Assembly (NCBI RefSeq): GCF_014841125.1
Contig: NZ_JACYTQ010000002.1
Location: 992,001 to 1,056,000, forward strand
Length of the DNA stretch: 64,000 nucleotides
Direction of reading: 5' to 3'
DNA from: Echinicola arenosa
Lineage (GTDB): Bacteria > Bacteroidota > Bacteroidia > Cytophagales > Cyclobacteriaceae
Positions 9,928 through 19,507 of this stretch are shown in pieces (position 1 is the stretch's first letter; each line of letters starts with the position of its first letter). Under the pieces are notes generated by a model, which was given only the letters and a program-made list of their open reading frames with translations, did no database searches and was not told where the DNA came from. The position numbers were made by a program, and so were the translations under genes.

Positions 9928-11352
9928 TTATTTGATTACATCCAAGGAATAATTTTGGATTTGAAGCCTATTCCATGGCCCTACAATGCCCACCAAAGTT
10001 ACCTTGACACTTGGAAGAATCTGTAGCGCAAACTCTGCCCGCTCATGGGTAAACACAGTACCTCCTGTTCCAGCCTTTATACTTTCTATCTGCTTGGCCC
10101 CATTCCAAGTTATGACACCATTGGCTGTTTTGAAGCGAACATCCTCTATCCTCACTTTCTTTCCTTGGTAGTGGCCTGATCCTAATTGTTCCAAACTGAT
10201 CGTTTCCGCAGGAACATCAACCATTTCGCCCAACTGAATACCCAATCGATCAATCACGCCATGAATGGCCTTCTGACCATCAATGATTTTTCCGCTAGCA
10301 TCTTTTAGGTTTAGTTGAACCTTATCTCCTTGCTTCAAAAGCTTTTCCAAATGAAACACCAACATGATTCCACCTGTTTGATCTTGGATGTAAATGGTTT
10401 TCTCATTAGTGACATTTTCACTGGAAGTCACCACTCCTTCCACATAATAATCTTCAGATATATGCCACTCTCCTTCATGTCCATCAAATTCAGCCCTAAG
10501 ATCAGCAATGCTGTGGATCATTGAGGGATCAATGAGGTCATCCTCCTCAATGAGCACTTCTAATTGCTTTTCTTCCCCTAATATTACTCCATCTGTGGTG
10601 GAGACCAACTCAAAATATACAGTAAATCCGCCTTCTAGAACCCGGTCATTAATGGGATAAACCTGAAACTGTAGACGCTCCGAACCTGGGTAAATATCAA
10701 GCATCATTTCATTTTGGATAAATGCAGGATAGGTATAAAAATCTTTGCCATACACCATTCCAGGCGAACTGTTCAATTGTAAGGTTACTTTACCACTTTG
10801 GATGACCTCACCCACTATGGGCAGCACTACTTCCATACCTGCTGCAAAATTCTCCTTCATTTCCAATGTGTTACTTTCAAAGGATACAATCGCCAACTCG
10901 TTTTCAGAAGATGGATCCATTTGTAGAATTTTCAAAGCGAACTTGTTCTTCTTCCCAGCTACCAGTTTTTCAGACAACTCATCTAAAGAAAAATAAACTG
11001 ACTTTGAACCACTATCTCCTGGTTTTTCCAATGGCAATACTAAAAAGGAGGAGGACGATCTTCCCTTTTGTACCTTTATGTTGATAATGCCATCAACAGC
11101 CTCTGGATAAGTGGTAAAGTGCTGGGCGTATATGGCCTCCCCTGTAAGTTTAATGTTAAAAGAAGCATCCTCAGTTAGTGGAGAATTAAACGAAACCAGC
11201 ACTTCCGCTGGATCATCATAACTCATCATCGTTTTTGATGTAGCAGAAAAATTCAATTCATTTTTGGTGATTACTTCATAAGGTTGATCGTCTGTGTCAG
11301 CACATCCCAGTCCCAGAGCAACAATGGGCAATAAGAATATTTTGGTTTTCAT
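9928..11352 (-). CDS. DUF5689 domain-containing lipoprotein
   Basis: Exported lipoprotein of 474 aa with unknown role. The signal ends in LGLGC at about residue 17. The middle (about 30-290) has two Calx-beta-like beta-sandwich repeats, seen as paired blocks around YAQHFTTYPEAVDGIINIKV and YGKDFYTYPAFIQNEMMLDI. The C-terminal part (about 300-474) matches DUF5689, an OB-fold-like domain with YYVEGVVTSSENVTNEKTIY and IYIQDQTGGIML. Such proteins are common in Bacteroidota near outer-membrane or polysaccharide genes, and the GH5 gene converges on it. Binding of a surface polymer is only an inference. Confidence 0.85.
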   Translation of the reverse strand: MKTKIFLLPIVALGLGCADTDDQPYEVITKNELNFSATSKTMMSYDDPAEVLVSFNSPLTEDASFNIKLTGEAIYAQHFTTYPEAVDGIINIKVQKGRSSSSFLVLPLEKPGDSGSKSVYFSLDELSEKLVAGKKNKFALKILQMDPSSENELAIVSFESNTLEMKENFAAGMEVVLPIVGEVIQSGKVTLQLNSSPGMVYGKDFYTYPAFIQNEMMLDIYPGSERLQFQVYPINDRVLEGGFTVYFELVSTTDGVILGEEKQLEVLIEEDDLIDPSMIHSIADLRAEFDGHEGEWHISEDYYVEGVVTSSENVTNEKTIYIQDQTGGIMLVFHLEKLLKQGDKVQLNLKDASGKIIDGQKAIHGVIDRLGIQLGEMVDVPAETISLEQLGSGHYQGKKVRIEDVRFKTANGVITWNGAKQIESIKAGTGGTVFTHERAEFALQILPSVKVTLVGIVGPWNRLQIQNYSLDVIK

Positions 11353-11518
11353 ACATTTGTTAATTAGTGTTGTTTTACCAGCACCTATCTAAAACAAATG
11401 CCAAATCTCGGAAACCCCAAAATTAGCTTGCTTTGGCCTGAAGACTACTTTTCAATGTTCATAAATGGACATGATGAGATTTGAATATGTCCATTTTCCT
11501 ACTGTTTGATAATAGAAA

Positions 11519-11551
11519 AAGCGCCTGATTCTTGAGGGAATTCAGACGCTT
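11519..11551 (-). terminator. Hairpin terminator downstream of the M16 peptidase gene
   Basis: The arms aagcgcctga (11519-11528) and tcagacgctt (11542-11551) pair with one G-T. On the minus strand the stem is followed by five T. It lies 30 bases after the stop codon of the M16 gene. Confidence 0.7.
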
Positions 11552-11581
11552 GATAAAAGTTATGGAGACATTAAGGGTTTA

Positions 11582-14356
11582 TCAATTTTCACCTTCTTTT
11601 TTAATCTTAGGCAATTCCTTTTTGATAGGGTTACCATCAGTATCTATTTCTATGATTTGATCAAAGCCCAAGCTGTCTAATTTATCAATGATCTTAGCCT
11701 TATCACCCACCACAAACCAGTTTACATTTTCAGGTTTGACCACCTCTTCACTTACCTTTTTCACATCAGACAAATCCAAATTACGCACATTGGCATCATA
11801 TTTTTGATAGTAATCATCAGGCAAATTGTATTTCACCATATTATACAACGAGCTGTTTACAGATGAATTGGTTTCCCACTGGCCAGGCAAGCCCAACACT
11901 TGATTGTTTTTGACTTTTTCCAACTCCTCCTCAGTGGCCGGTCGGGATGTTACAAACTCCGAAAGTTCCTTTTGCAATTCTTGGATAGACTCTGCTGATT
12001 TATCTGTTTGAACTGGAGCATAAACCAGGAACGGTCGCTCATGTTCTGCATTCAAAACCAGACCAAAGGCTCCATAAGCCCAATGCTTGTCTTCTCTCAA
12101 ATTCATATTGATTCTGGAGGTAAATTCACCGCCTAAAATGTTGATCATCTGTTCTCGGGCGATTTCTGAAATATCGCCATATTTATCGATAAGGTTACCC
12201 GCAATGATCACAGATTGTTGGGATTCTGGTCTGTCCATCAAATACAAGGTGTTTTTGGTATCTGTCTTTGGCTTATTGAAAGCAATATTAGGAATATCCC
12301 CTTTTTTCCAATCTTTAAAAGCACTTTCCAATTTGGCCTTCAACTCACTCATTTCCACATCACCAGTGATTACCAAAGTCGCATTATTCGGCCTAATCCA
12401 TGTATCATAGAAATTCACCATATCATCTCTGGTCAATTCAGATACGGTATTTTCGTACCCTGTTCCTGTATAAGGGTTGCTGTAGGGGTGGTTTTCTCCA
12501 TAAAGAAACTTATTCATGACCCTTAAGGCCATCGGAACAGGTTGTGATTTCTCACGCATGATATTATTCAACTGTTCTTGCTTCAATCTTTCAAACTCAT
12601 TCTCAGAAAAAGCAGGATGTAATACTACATCCGAAAAGAGGCTTAAGCTTTCATCCAATGCAGGCTTTAAAGTGGTCATACTGACACTGGAGATATCCGT
12701 ATCAGAGCCGGTTCCCAAACTAGCCCCCAACATTTGTAGCTTTTCGCTGATCTCAAGCGTGTTCATATTGGTGGTTCCTTCATCCAGCAAGTTCATGGCT
12801 AAGGCCGCTGTTCCAGCTTTAGCGAGATAATCTGCTTTATATCCTGCATCAAACATCAAGTTCATGGCCACAGTAGGCACTCCTTCTCGCTTGGCCAAAA
12901 TAATCTTCATGCCATTGGACAATTCCGCCTTTTCCAAATCAGGGAATTTGGAACTCTTAGGTTCTCCCAAAGGCGGCAAAGATGAGCGATCAACAGATCC
13001 TTCACTGACCGTATAATCCGGAAATGGATTACAGACCAAAACATGTTTTCCTTGGGTTAGCCACTTTTGAGCGGTGGCCTGTACATCTTCCACTGTTGCC
13101 TCTTCTACATATTGCAAAACAGTTTTGTAGTAGGAAGCATCTCCAAAATAAGTTTCATTGGAAGCCAGCACGTCAGACACACCACCAAAGCCTCCTATCC
13201 TTTCCAAACCTTTGATAAAATCGGCGAAATAAGCGGCCTTCACCCGTTTCAGTTCTTCTTCGGTAGGCCCTTCCTCCACCAATCGATTGATTTCTTCCAA
13301 CATCACTTTGCGAACTTCCTGTACATCCTTTCCTGGTCTGACATTGGCATAAGCTACAAAGCGGCTGGCTATTTCAGAAGATGCCTGAAAAGCTTGCACC
13401 TGACTAGCCGTTTGATCATCATATACCAACCTTTTGTAAAGTCGACTGCTTTTTCCACTGCTCAGAACAGCAGCAATCAAATCGAAATGGATGTCTTCAC
13501 GATCTCCAAACTGCGGGGTGTTCCAAACAAAAAGTACACGGCTTTCGGGAACCCTGTCCTCATAAACTTGGTAGGAATCTCTTGGATGAACTGGAATATT
13601 CACTTCCTGACGCTCTACTGTTTGTCCTGCTGGAATATCTCCAAAATACTTCAATACCCTTTGATAAATATCATCTGGTTCGACATCCCCAGCAATGGCA
13701 ATCACGGCATTGGCCGCACCATAATAAGCCTTAAACCACTCATGCACATCCTCTACCGATGCCGCATTCAAATCCTCCATTTCACCAATCACCGTCCATG
13801 AATAAGGGTGGCCCTTTGGATACATGGCTTTGGTCAGATAGTTCCACTGCTGCCCGTATGGTTGATTTTCCCCTTGTCTTTTTTCATTTTGCACCACCCC
13901 TCTTTGTTCATCCAACACTTCTTGGTCAATCACACCCAATAAGTGTCCCATTCGGTCAGACTCTAGAAAAAGCACCTGATCCAAAGCGGCAACTGGGACA
14001 TTTTGAAAGTAATTGGTCCGGTCCGTATTGGTAGTGCCATTCACATCTGTACCGCCAATCCGCTCAATGGCCTGGAAATAGTCGTCATCAAAGTTCTCAG
14101 AACCATTGAACATCAAATGCTCAAAAAGGTGGGCAAAACCGCTCTTGCCAGGCTTTTCATTTTTGGAGCCCACATGGTACCAGACATTCACTGCCACAAT
14201 GGGTGCTTTGTGGTCTTCATAAACCAAAAGTTTGAGTCCATTCGGCAAAACATACCGTTCATATTCGATGTCAATATCTTCTGCTTTAAAGGTCTGGGCC
14301 GAGGAAGTAATAATCAAGCCCATGAAAAGTAATAGGGGTAAAATTGATTTTCTCAT
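11582..14356 (-). CDS. M16 family metallopeptidase, two-domain periplasmic form
   Basis: Exported zinc peptidase of 924 aa related to pitrilysin and mitochondrial processing peptidase. A signal peptide ends near SSAQ (residue 21). The first M16 domain carries the inverted zinc motif HLFEH (76-80) with the conserved downstream context NGSENFDDDYFQAIERIGGT and a distal glutamate region around EQRGVVQNEKRQ. The second M16 domain (about 470-900) begins at LPPLGEPKSSKFPDLEKAEL and lacks an intact zinc motif, as is usual for the inactive half that closes the chamber. Length fits the Bacteroidota M16B-M16C form. Monocistronic, ending at a T-tailed hairpin. Confidence 0.93.
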   Translation of the reverse strand: MRKSILPLLLFMGLIITSSAQTFKAEDIDIEYERYVLPNGLKLLVYEDHKAPIVAVNVWYHVGSKNEKPGKSGFAHLFEHLMFNGSENFDDDYFQAIERIGGTDVNGTTNTDRTNYFQNVPVAALDQVLFLESDRMGHLLGVIDQEVLDEQRGVVQNEKRQGENQPYGQQWNYLTKAMYPKGHPYSWTVIGEMEDLNAASVEDVHEWFKAYYGAANAVIAIAGDVEPDDIYQRVLKYFGDIPAGQTVERQEVNIPVHPRDSYQVYEDRVPESRVLFVWNTPQFGDREDIHFDLIAAVLSSGKSSRLYKRLVYDDQTASQVQAFQASSEIASRFVAYANVRPGKDVQEVRKVMLEEINRLVEEGPTEEELKRVKAAYFADFIKGLERIGGFGGVSDVLASNETYFGDASYYKTVLQYVEEATVEDVQATAQKWLTQGKHVLVCNPFPDYTVSEGSVDRSSLPPLGEPKSSKFPDLEKAELSNGMKIILAKREGVPTVAMNLMFDAGYKADYLAKAGTAALAMNLLDEGTTNMNTLEISEKLQMLGASLGTGSDTDISSVSMTTLKPALDESLSLFSDVVLHPAFSENEFERLKQEQLNNIMREKSQPVPMALRVMNKFLYGENHPYSNPYTGTGYENTVSELTRDDMVNFYDTWIRPNNATLVITGDVEMSELKAKLESAFKDWKKGDIPNIAFNKPKTDTKNTLYLMDRPESQQSVIIAGNLIDKYGDISEIAREQMINILGGEFTSRINMNLREDKHWAYGAFGLVLNAEHERPFLVYAPVQTDKSAESIQELQKELSEFVTSRPATEEELEKVKNNQVLGLPGQWETNSSVNSSLYNMVKYNLPDDYYQKYDANVRNLDLSDVKKVSEEVVKPENVNWFVVGDKAKIIDKLDSLGFDQIIEIDTDGNPIKKELPKIKKEGEN

Positions 14357-14465
14357 CTTTAGAAAAGGTTATGGTTATCAATGGCATAGGTAAACCTAAT
14401 ATAAAGAATAAGACGCTTGAAATCAGATTTTTACAGAAAAAATATTACTAGTTAATACGTGAATA

Positions 14466-14945
14466 TTACTTTTTAATGGGAATCCAAATTTCTTCTTCAG
14501 ACTCAGGATCGTCATTTTTATATTTTTCTCCCATCACTGCAAAATGGGGACGATCATCGATTTGGTATCCAGAGTTTGGTAGCCATTTCTGGAAGATATA
14601 TTGATAGGTCTTTGGGGCTTCACTGGCTGGGCCACGATGGATAAAAATCGCATAGTTTCCTTCAGGTACCGCCAAGTATTCCATTCCATCGGAGGCTTTT
14701 GCTTCAGCATTTACCTTAACAGCTGCCCATTTCTCATAATGGACTATTGGGTCAAAGGCCTCGAAAAATCCATTGGGGAAAACCTCCAAAGAGTAAAGGG
14801 CTTCATCAAGAACTCCTTCGATTTCCATTTTTCTTGGCATAAAGGATTTCCAAAGCTTTGCCGTCTGATTATTGGAAAAACTCATTTCCACACGCATTCC
14901 AATAAAATGACTTTTGGAAATGTTTATGATTCTTGGTGCATGCAT
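14466..14945 (-). CDS. GyrI-like / AraC effector-binding domain protein
   Basis: Stand-alone small-molecule-binding domain of 159 aa of the GyrI-like (AraC E-binding) superfamily, here without a DNA-binding domain. Supporting features are the N-terminal strand IINISKSHFIGMRVEMS, the central block EKWAAVKVNAEAKASDGMEY with VPEGNYAIFIHRGP, and the C-terminal IFQKWLPNSGYQIDDRPHFAVM followed by EEEIWIPIK, a typical ending. Such proteins bind hydrophobic or cationic ligands or hydrolyse small cyclopropanyl compounds; the ligand here is unknown. It is separately transcribed between the M16 gene and the second M1 peptidase gene. Confidence 0.88.
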   Translation of the reverse strand: MHAPRIINISKSHFIGMRVEMSFSNNQTAKLWKSFMPRKMEIEGVLDEALYSLEVFPNGFFEAFDPIVHYEKWAAVKVNAEAKASDGMEYLAVPEGNYAIFIHRGPASEAPKTYQYIFQKWLPNSGYQIDDRPHFAVMGEKYKNDDPESEEEIWIPIKK

Positions 14946-15107
14946 GGTTTAAAACAGTGAAATTCTTATTAAAACTAAAAGATTTCGAACAATCACAAAA
15001 CCTAAATCAGATATCCATTTTTCCATTTATAAAAATCACTTGAGTCTTTTCAGCTAGATGACTTAACTTGTAAATTGAAAAAGAATAAAACCCCAATTTT
15101 AATAATT

Positions 15108-16769
15108 ATGAAATTGATGAAAATGCTGCCATTGGCAGTTTTGTTACTTTGTAATGTTTCTGCCTATGCCCAACTTTTTCCTCATGGAGAAGGATTTACC
15201 AGACAGGATACCCTCCGCGGAAGCATCACGCCTGAGCGGGCCTGGTGGGATTTGCAACATTATTCCCTCGATATCAAAGTAGTACCTGAGCAACAATTTA
15301 TCTCCGGTACCAATACCATCACCTATAAAGTCACTCAGCAAGCCAACCGTTTTCAAGTTGATCTGCAAGCTCCCATGAAATTGGAAAAGGCTGTTCAGAA
15401 TGGTGAAGAACTAAAAATTGAACATGATGGCAATGCCCACTTTGTCACTATAAAAGCTGATCAAAACATTGGTGAATCTTATGAAATCACGATTTATTTT
15501 TCCGGAAAGCCTATTGTGGCACAGCGACCTCCTTGGGATGGTGGACTGACTTGGACCAAGGACAGTAACGGCCTTCCCTTCATTGCCAACGCCAACCAAG
15601 GTATCGGCTCCAGTGTCTGGTGGCCCAATAAGGACCATCCTTCCGATGAACCGGATGAGGGCGCCATCATCAAAGTAGAAGTACCCGAGAACTTAATGGA
15701 TGTTTCCAATGGTCGACTGATCAAAACAGAGCGAAACCGAAAAGCAAAAACCAAAACCTATACTTGGGAAGTTAAAAACCCTATCAATAATTACGGGATT
15801 AATATCAATATTGGTGATTATGTGCATTTCTCGGAAAAGTACCAAGGAGAAAAAGGTGAATTGGACATGGACTACTATGTTCTACGTGAAAATCTGGAAA
15901 AAGCCAAAGAGCAGTTCAAGGATGCGGTAAGAATGATGGAAGCATTTGAGCATTGGTTTGGGCCTTATCCCTTTTATGAAGATGGTTATAAATTGGTGGA
16001 AGTTCCTTACTTGGGCATGGAACACCAAAGCTCTGTCACTTATGGCAACAAATATGGGAATGGCTACCTTGGCCGTGACTTGAGCGGTACAGGTTGGGGA
16101 CTGAAGTTTGATTTTATCATCATCCACGAATCAGGTCACGAGTGGTTTGCCAATAACATCACGAACAAGGATGTGGCCGATATGTGGGTGCACGAAGGAT
16201 TTACAGCTTATTCAGAAAATCTTTTCTTGGACTATTTTTATGGCAAAGAAGCTTCCAGTGAATACGTAATGGGAACAAGAATGGCCATCAACAATGATCG
16301 ACCAGTCATAGGCACTTATGATGTTAATTACGAAGGCTCAGGTGACATGTATTATAAAGGAGCCAATTTGCTCCACACCATTCGTCAGATTATCAATGAT
16401 GATGAAAAATGGCGTGGAATCCTTAGAGGGCTGAACAAGGAATTTTATCACCAAACAGTCACGACCAAGCAAGTTGAAAACTATATCAGTACCCAGGCAG
16501 GAATTGATTTATCTCCTGTGTTTGACCAGTATCTTAGAGATACTAGAATTCCGATATTTAGTTATACCGTAAAAAATGGTGCGCTGGCTTATCGATGGGA
16601 AAATACTGTCAACACTTTTAATATGTCCCTAAAGATATGGGTCAATGGCCAAGAAAAATGGTTGAAACCAAGCACCCAGTGGCAAACAGTCAAACTAGAA
16701 ACTGCTGAAGCAAAAATAATTGTGGATAAAAACTTCTATGTGGCCAAGATGAATGTCATGGGTGAGTAA
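15108..16769 (+). CDS. M1 family metallopeptidase, exported
   Basis: Second M1 aminopeptidase in the window, 553 aa from the ATG at 15108; the frame also runs back to a TTG at 15075 that I consider unlikely. A signal peptide runs to SAYAQ. The zinc site is HESGH (340-344) with the third ligand Glu363 after 18 residues, preceded by YLGMEHQS, again MEH instead of MEN in the aminopeptidase motif. The short length means that only the N-terminal beta domain and catalytic domain are present, plus a small C-terminal beta segment, without the large helical domain of full-length M1 enzymes. It converges on a small membrane-protein gene. Confidence 0.92.
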   Translation: MKLMKMLPLAVLLLCNVSAYAQLFPHGEGFTRQDTLRGSITPERAWWDLQHYSLDIKVVPEQQFISGTNTITYKVTQQANRFQVDLQAPMKLEKAVQNGEELKIEHDGNAHFVTIKADQNIGESYEITIYFSGKPIVAQRPPWDGGLTWTKDSNGLPFIANANQGIGSSVWWPNKDHPSDEPDEGAIIKVEVPENLMDVSNGRLIKTERNRKAKTKTYTWEVKNPINNYGININIGDYVHFSEKYQGEKGELDMDYYVLRENLEKAKEQFKDAVRMMEAFEHWFGPYPFYEDGYKLVEVPYLGMEHQSSVTYGNKYGNGYLGRDLSGTGWGLKFDFIIIHESGHEWFANNITNKDVADMWVHEGFTAYSENLFLDYFYGKEASSEYVMGTRMAINNDRPVIGTYDVNYEGSGDMYYKGANLLHTIRQIINDDEKWRGILRGLNKEFYHQTVTTKQVENYISTQAGIDLSPVFDQYLRDTRIPIFSYTVKNGALAYRWENTVNTFNMSLKIWVNGQEKWLKPSTQWQTVKLETAEAKIIVDKNFYVAKMNVMGE

Positions 16770-16793
16770 TAAATTCAAATGATCTCAAGCAAA

Positions 16794-16822
16794 AACAGTC
16801 GGTGTAATCTATACCGGCTGTT
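16794..16822. terminator. Bidirectional hairpin terminator
   Basis: The arms aacagtcggt (16794-16803) and accggctgtt (16813-16822) pair with one G-T across a 9-base loop. It is located between two convergent genes; on the minus strand it is followed by five T. Confidence 0.7.
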
Positions 16823-16824
16823 AT

Positions 16825-17088
16825 TTAGAATATCAAAGTCAAAAGGTAGGTCACCAACGCCATAGCCAGCAATCCCCCTACAACTAGCTTCACTTTTCTC
16901 AATTCCTGATTTTCCTGAGCTTTTCTCCATTGTCTGAGCTCTTTGAAATTCTTTGCTGCCTCATCTTTATTTCCATTGAATCCACCAGCATAGGGGTTTT
17001 CACTCATAGTTTTACGCTGAGTTCTTAGGTCCCTGTTATTTTGGAAAGATGCCTGACCTGATCTGGAAAATCCTGCTCCACCTGTCAT
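16825..17088 (-). CDS. Small tail-anchored membrane protein (87 aa), unknown function
   Basis: I do not recognise this family. The N-terminal two thirds is polar and Arg/Asn/Gln-rich (FSRSGQASFQNNRDLRTQRK), followed by a charged helix (KNFKELRQWRKAQENQELRK) and one C-terminal membrane segment of about 20 residues (KLVVGGLLAMALVTYLLTLI). The layout predicts a tail-anchored inner-membrane protein with the soluble part in the cytoplasm. It lies 54 bases downstream of the ethanolamine ammonia-lyase fusion on the same strand and could be co-transcribed with it. Short proteins of this shape are common in Cytophagales, but I cannot assign a role. Confidence 0.7.
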   Translation of the reverse strand: MTGGAGFSRSGQASFQNNRDLRTQRKTMSENPYAGGFNGNKDEAAKNFKELRQWRKAQENQELRKVKLVVGGLLAMALVTYLLTLIF

Positions 17089-17142
17089 AAAATAGTAATT
17101 TGATTGCTTGGATTAAGATACTAAAAAATCTGCATTAACCTT

Positions 17143-19458
17143 TTAAGAAGCCCATTTCTGGAAAAGCTGTCCAAGAATATTAACTGTTTCTTTGGAGGCA
17201 AGATTAGGCTTCAGCGCTGTATCGGATATTCCGGAAACAACCCTCGAAATATTGTGGTCTACTTCACCTTTTTTTGCCCAAGTGGTGGATTTGGCAGCGG
17301 TGAGGTAAACGGAAAAATTATGATGCCCTGAACCAGGTCTTTCCCCGATAATGTGCAAAATACTCTTGCAGGTATCATCTTGCTCACCAAATAGCACTTC
17401 ACCACAGGCATATCCTGCCCGCACCCGACCATGGCGGATCACGATATTTTGATCTGCAACCTGATAACCATTAGCGGTTAAGTCTTGCTTGAGTTGTTTC
17501 AAAAAAGCATCCAGATGTCCCTGATCCATTAAGGCTCTTGCATTGAGCCCATCAGAAATAACAATCTGCACATTGGGTACATTTTTATCCCATGAAGATT
17601 TCAAAGCGCCCAGCTGCGATAAAGCCTTCTTACTTAATTCTTCGCCGGACTCAGGATGATATACATAATCCTTTCGGTCTTTGGAAAGGGTGATAATTGG
17701 TATGGCAGCAGGAATTCCCTTTACAAAGCTGTCTGGCATCTCGGTCCACAAACTGACTTTGGCATCTTCATATAAACTGACGACTTGATTGGCCAGTTGT
17801 GGCTCTAACTCCCAAATATTTTCTCCATAACCTTCGGCAATGGGAACTCCCCTTTCGCGTATGGCTACAATCGTCCTTTTTCCATCCGCAAAGATCTCTT
17901 CACGACTTCTCAAATCTCCTTTGGCCAAACAATACTGATAATATACCCAAACGGGATCCCCAAAATGTACTGTGGGTTGATTATCGGAACCAATCACGCC
18001 AATGCGTTTAAAGAAATCCCACATCGCATCATTTACCTTATAGCCAAACTTCTCCCTGACCCGAACATGATCACTAAATGAAGTGGTTAAATAGCTAAGC
18101 ATGGGATCATTTTTTGTAGGCAAAGCCATCAAATAGGCAGGATTGGCCGGCATAATCTCATCAATACACCATTCTAGATCTTCTAGATCCACATCCATAT
18201 GCAAAGTGGAACACACATCCAAACCAATGCACAGCCCATGCAGTTTCCCCATCAATGTATCCTCCAAACAACAGCGTACCAGTTGTTCCTTCGATTTAAA
18301 AACTTCCGGACCGATAAACCCTGCCACATCATTCACATGTACCCAAGGCTGCTGCTCAGCTGTTTTTCCTTCACCCAATTTTTCTTTTAATGCCCTTACA
18401 AAACCGTATTTTCTGGATTCATGGAGCACCATATCGAAGCCTTTCCCATGACCATTGGTAAAATCTGCCCCTTGTCCCGTTTCTGCATACAGCCCATATC
18501 GGCCATCTCTCTTGGACATATGCTCCAGCATCTTATCGATGGTCACATCAAAAGTGCGGTTGGCATCATCCGTCCCCGCCAGACTTTGAAACCAAATGCC
18601 GGTGGTGCCGGGTTGTTGTTCTTCCACTTCGGCTTGTACATCGATATGAGAAAGCACGCAATTGGACATGGTATGCTCCAAACCAAAAGTGACCAATATA
18701 TCAAATAAAGCCTTTTCGATCTTGGCTACAGAATCTACCTCACTGGAAACAGGGTTTGTCCCCAGCACCAAATCTCCCACACCATAGGACCAAGCATCAA
18801 AAACCTGCCAAATAATATCTTCAGGATTATCGGTTGGAGAATTGGGTTGAACACGGGCACTCATATAACCTTTACTCCCAATCTTGCTATTTGGAAGGGG
18901 ATTGAAAATTTTCTGGCTTGCCTGTATCAGTTCTTCATTATTCATCAATTTCACCACACAGCCAATAACATCACTGGTCAACCCTGTCATGATGGCTTTA
19001 ATATCCTCTTCATTGGCCGTAAGTAAAAATTCCTTCAGATCACCCAATGTCCAATCCTCCAAGGATTGCTTTTGACCCTCTTCAGTAGTTTCCAAAATCA
19101 AATTGTAAAGTTCATCTTGGTAGATACTATGGGCATTGATATCCTGAAGTCGTGTATTGGCCAAGAGCTGTCGGGCATGTTTTCTACTGTCCTCATCTTT
19201 GGCCGCAATGCCCAAAGTAAGATCACCTTCTTTGAACTCATTGGCAGCTCCGATCAGTTTTAGATAAAGATCAAGGTCAAAATTTCCTTTTTTTCGAATG
19301 ATATAGCCCAAAAGGTCCTCTTCACTTTTGGGGGGTGAAACCTTTACAGAAAGGGGTGAAATTTTAGTATTGTCCGAAGCAAAAGCATCCATGCCTCCAA
19401 AAATCAAAATGGATGAACTTAACATTCCCGATCTTTTCAAAAACTCTTTTCTAGTCAT
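17143..19458 (-). CDS. eutBC: Ethanolamine ammonia-lyase, EutB-EutC fusion with Tat-like signal
   Basis: Adenosylcobalamin-dependent enzyme converting ethanolamine to acetaldehyde and ammonia, here with both subunits in one 771-aa chain. Residues 1-28 look like a Tat signal (TRKEFLKRSG, then a hydrophobic stretch and AFA). The EutB part covers about 55-510: SARVQPN (Arg202, Gln204), GTNPV (Asn235), ETGQG (Glu326) and GLDVC (Asp414) correspond, from motif context, to E. coli substrate residues Arg160, Gln162, Asn193, Glu287 and Asp362. The EutC part covers about 580-765 with ISDGLNARA and IIGERPG; the N-terminal helical part of EutC seems mostly missing. No eutA, adenosyltransferase or microcompartment gene is nearby. 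Export is inferred from the signal only. Confidence 0.9.
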   Translation of the reverse strand: MTRKEFLKRSGMLSSSILIFGGMDAFASDNTKISPLSVKVSPPKSEEDLLGYIIRKKGNFDLDLYLKLIGAANEFKEGDLTLGIAAKDEDSRKHARQLLANTRLQDINAHSIYQDELYNLILETTEEGQKQSLEDWTLGDLKEFLLTANEEDIKAIMTGLTSDVIGCVVKLMNNEELIQASQKIFNPLPNSKIGSKGYMSARVQPNSPTDNPEDIIWQVFDAWSYGVGDLVLGTNPVSSEVDSVAKIEKALFDILVTFGLEHTMSNCVLSHIDVQAEVEEQQPGTTGIWFQSLAGTDDANRTFDVTIDKMLEHMSKRDGRYGLYAETGQGADFTNGHGKGFDMVLHESRKYGFVRALKEKLGEGKTAEQQPWVHVNDVAGFIGPEVFKSKEQLVRCCLEDTLMGKLHGLCIGLDVCSTLHMDVDLEDLEWCIDEIMPANPAYLMALPTKNDPMLSYLTTSFSDHVRVREKFGYKVNDAMWDFFKRIGVIGSDNQPTVHFGDPVWVYYQYCLAKGDLRSREEIFADGKRTIVAIRERGVPIAEGYGENIWELEPQLANQVVSLYEDAKVSLWTEMPDSFVKGIPAAIPIITLSKDRKDYVYHPESGEELSKKALSQLGALKSSWDKNVPNVQIVISDGLNARALMDQGHLDAFLKQLKQDLTANGYQVADQNIVIRHGRVRAGYACGEVLFGEQDDTCKSILHIIGERPGSGHHNFSVYLTAAKSTTWAKKGEVDHNISRVVSGISDTALKPNLASKETVNILGQLFQKWAS

Positions 19459-19507
19459 ACCAGCTATACTTGTTTATTGTGTATGGCAAATCCAGGAATT
19501 TCGGGCA

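Noticed and set aside
13067-13801. A 244-aa open frame on the plus strand inside the M16 peptidase gene
   Set aside because: It lies entirely antisense to a gene with clear catalytic motifs and shows no domain of its own.
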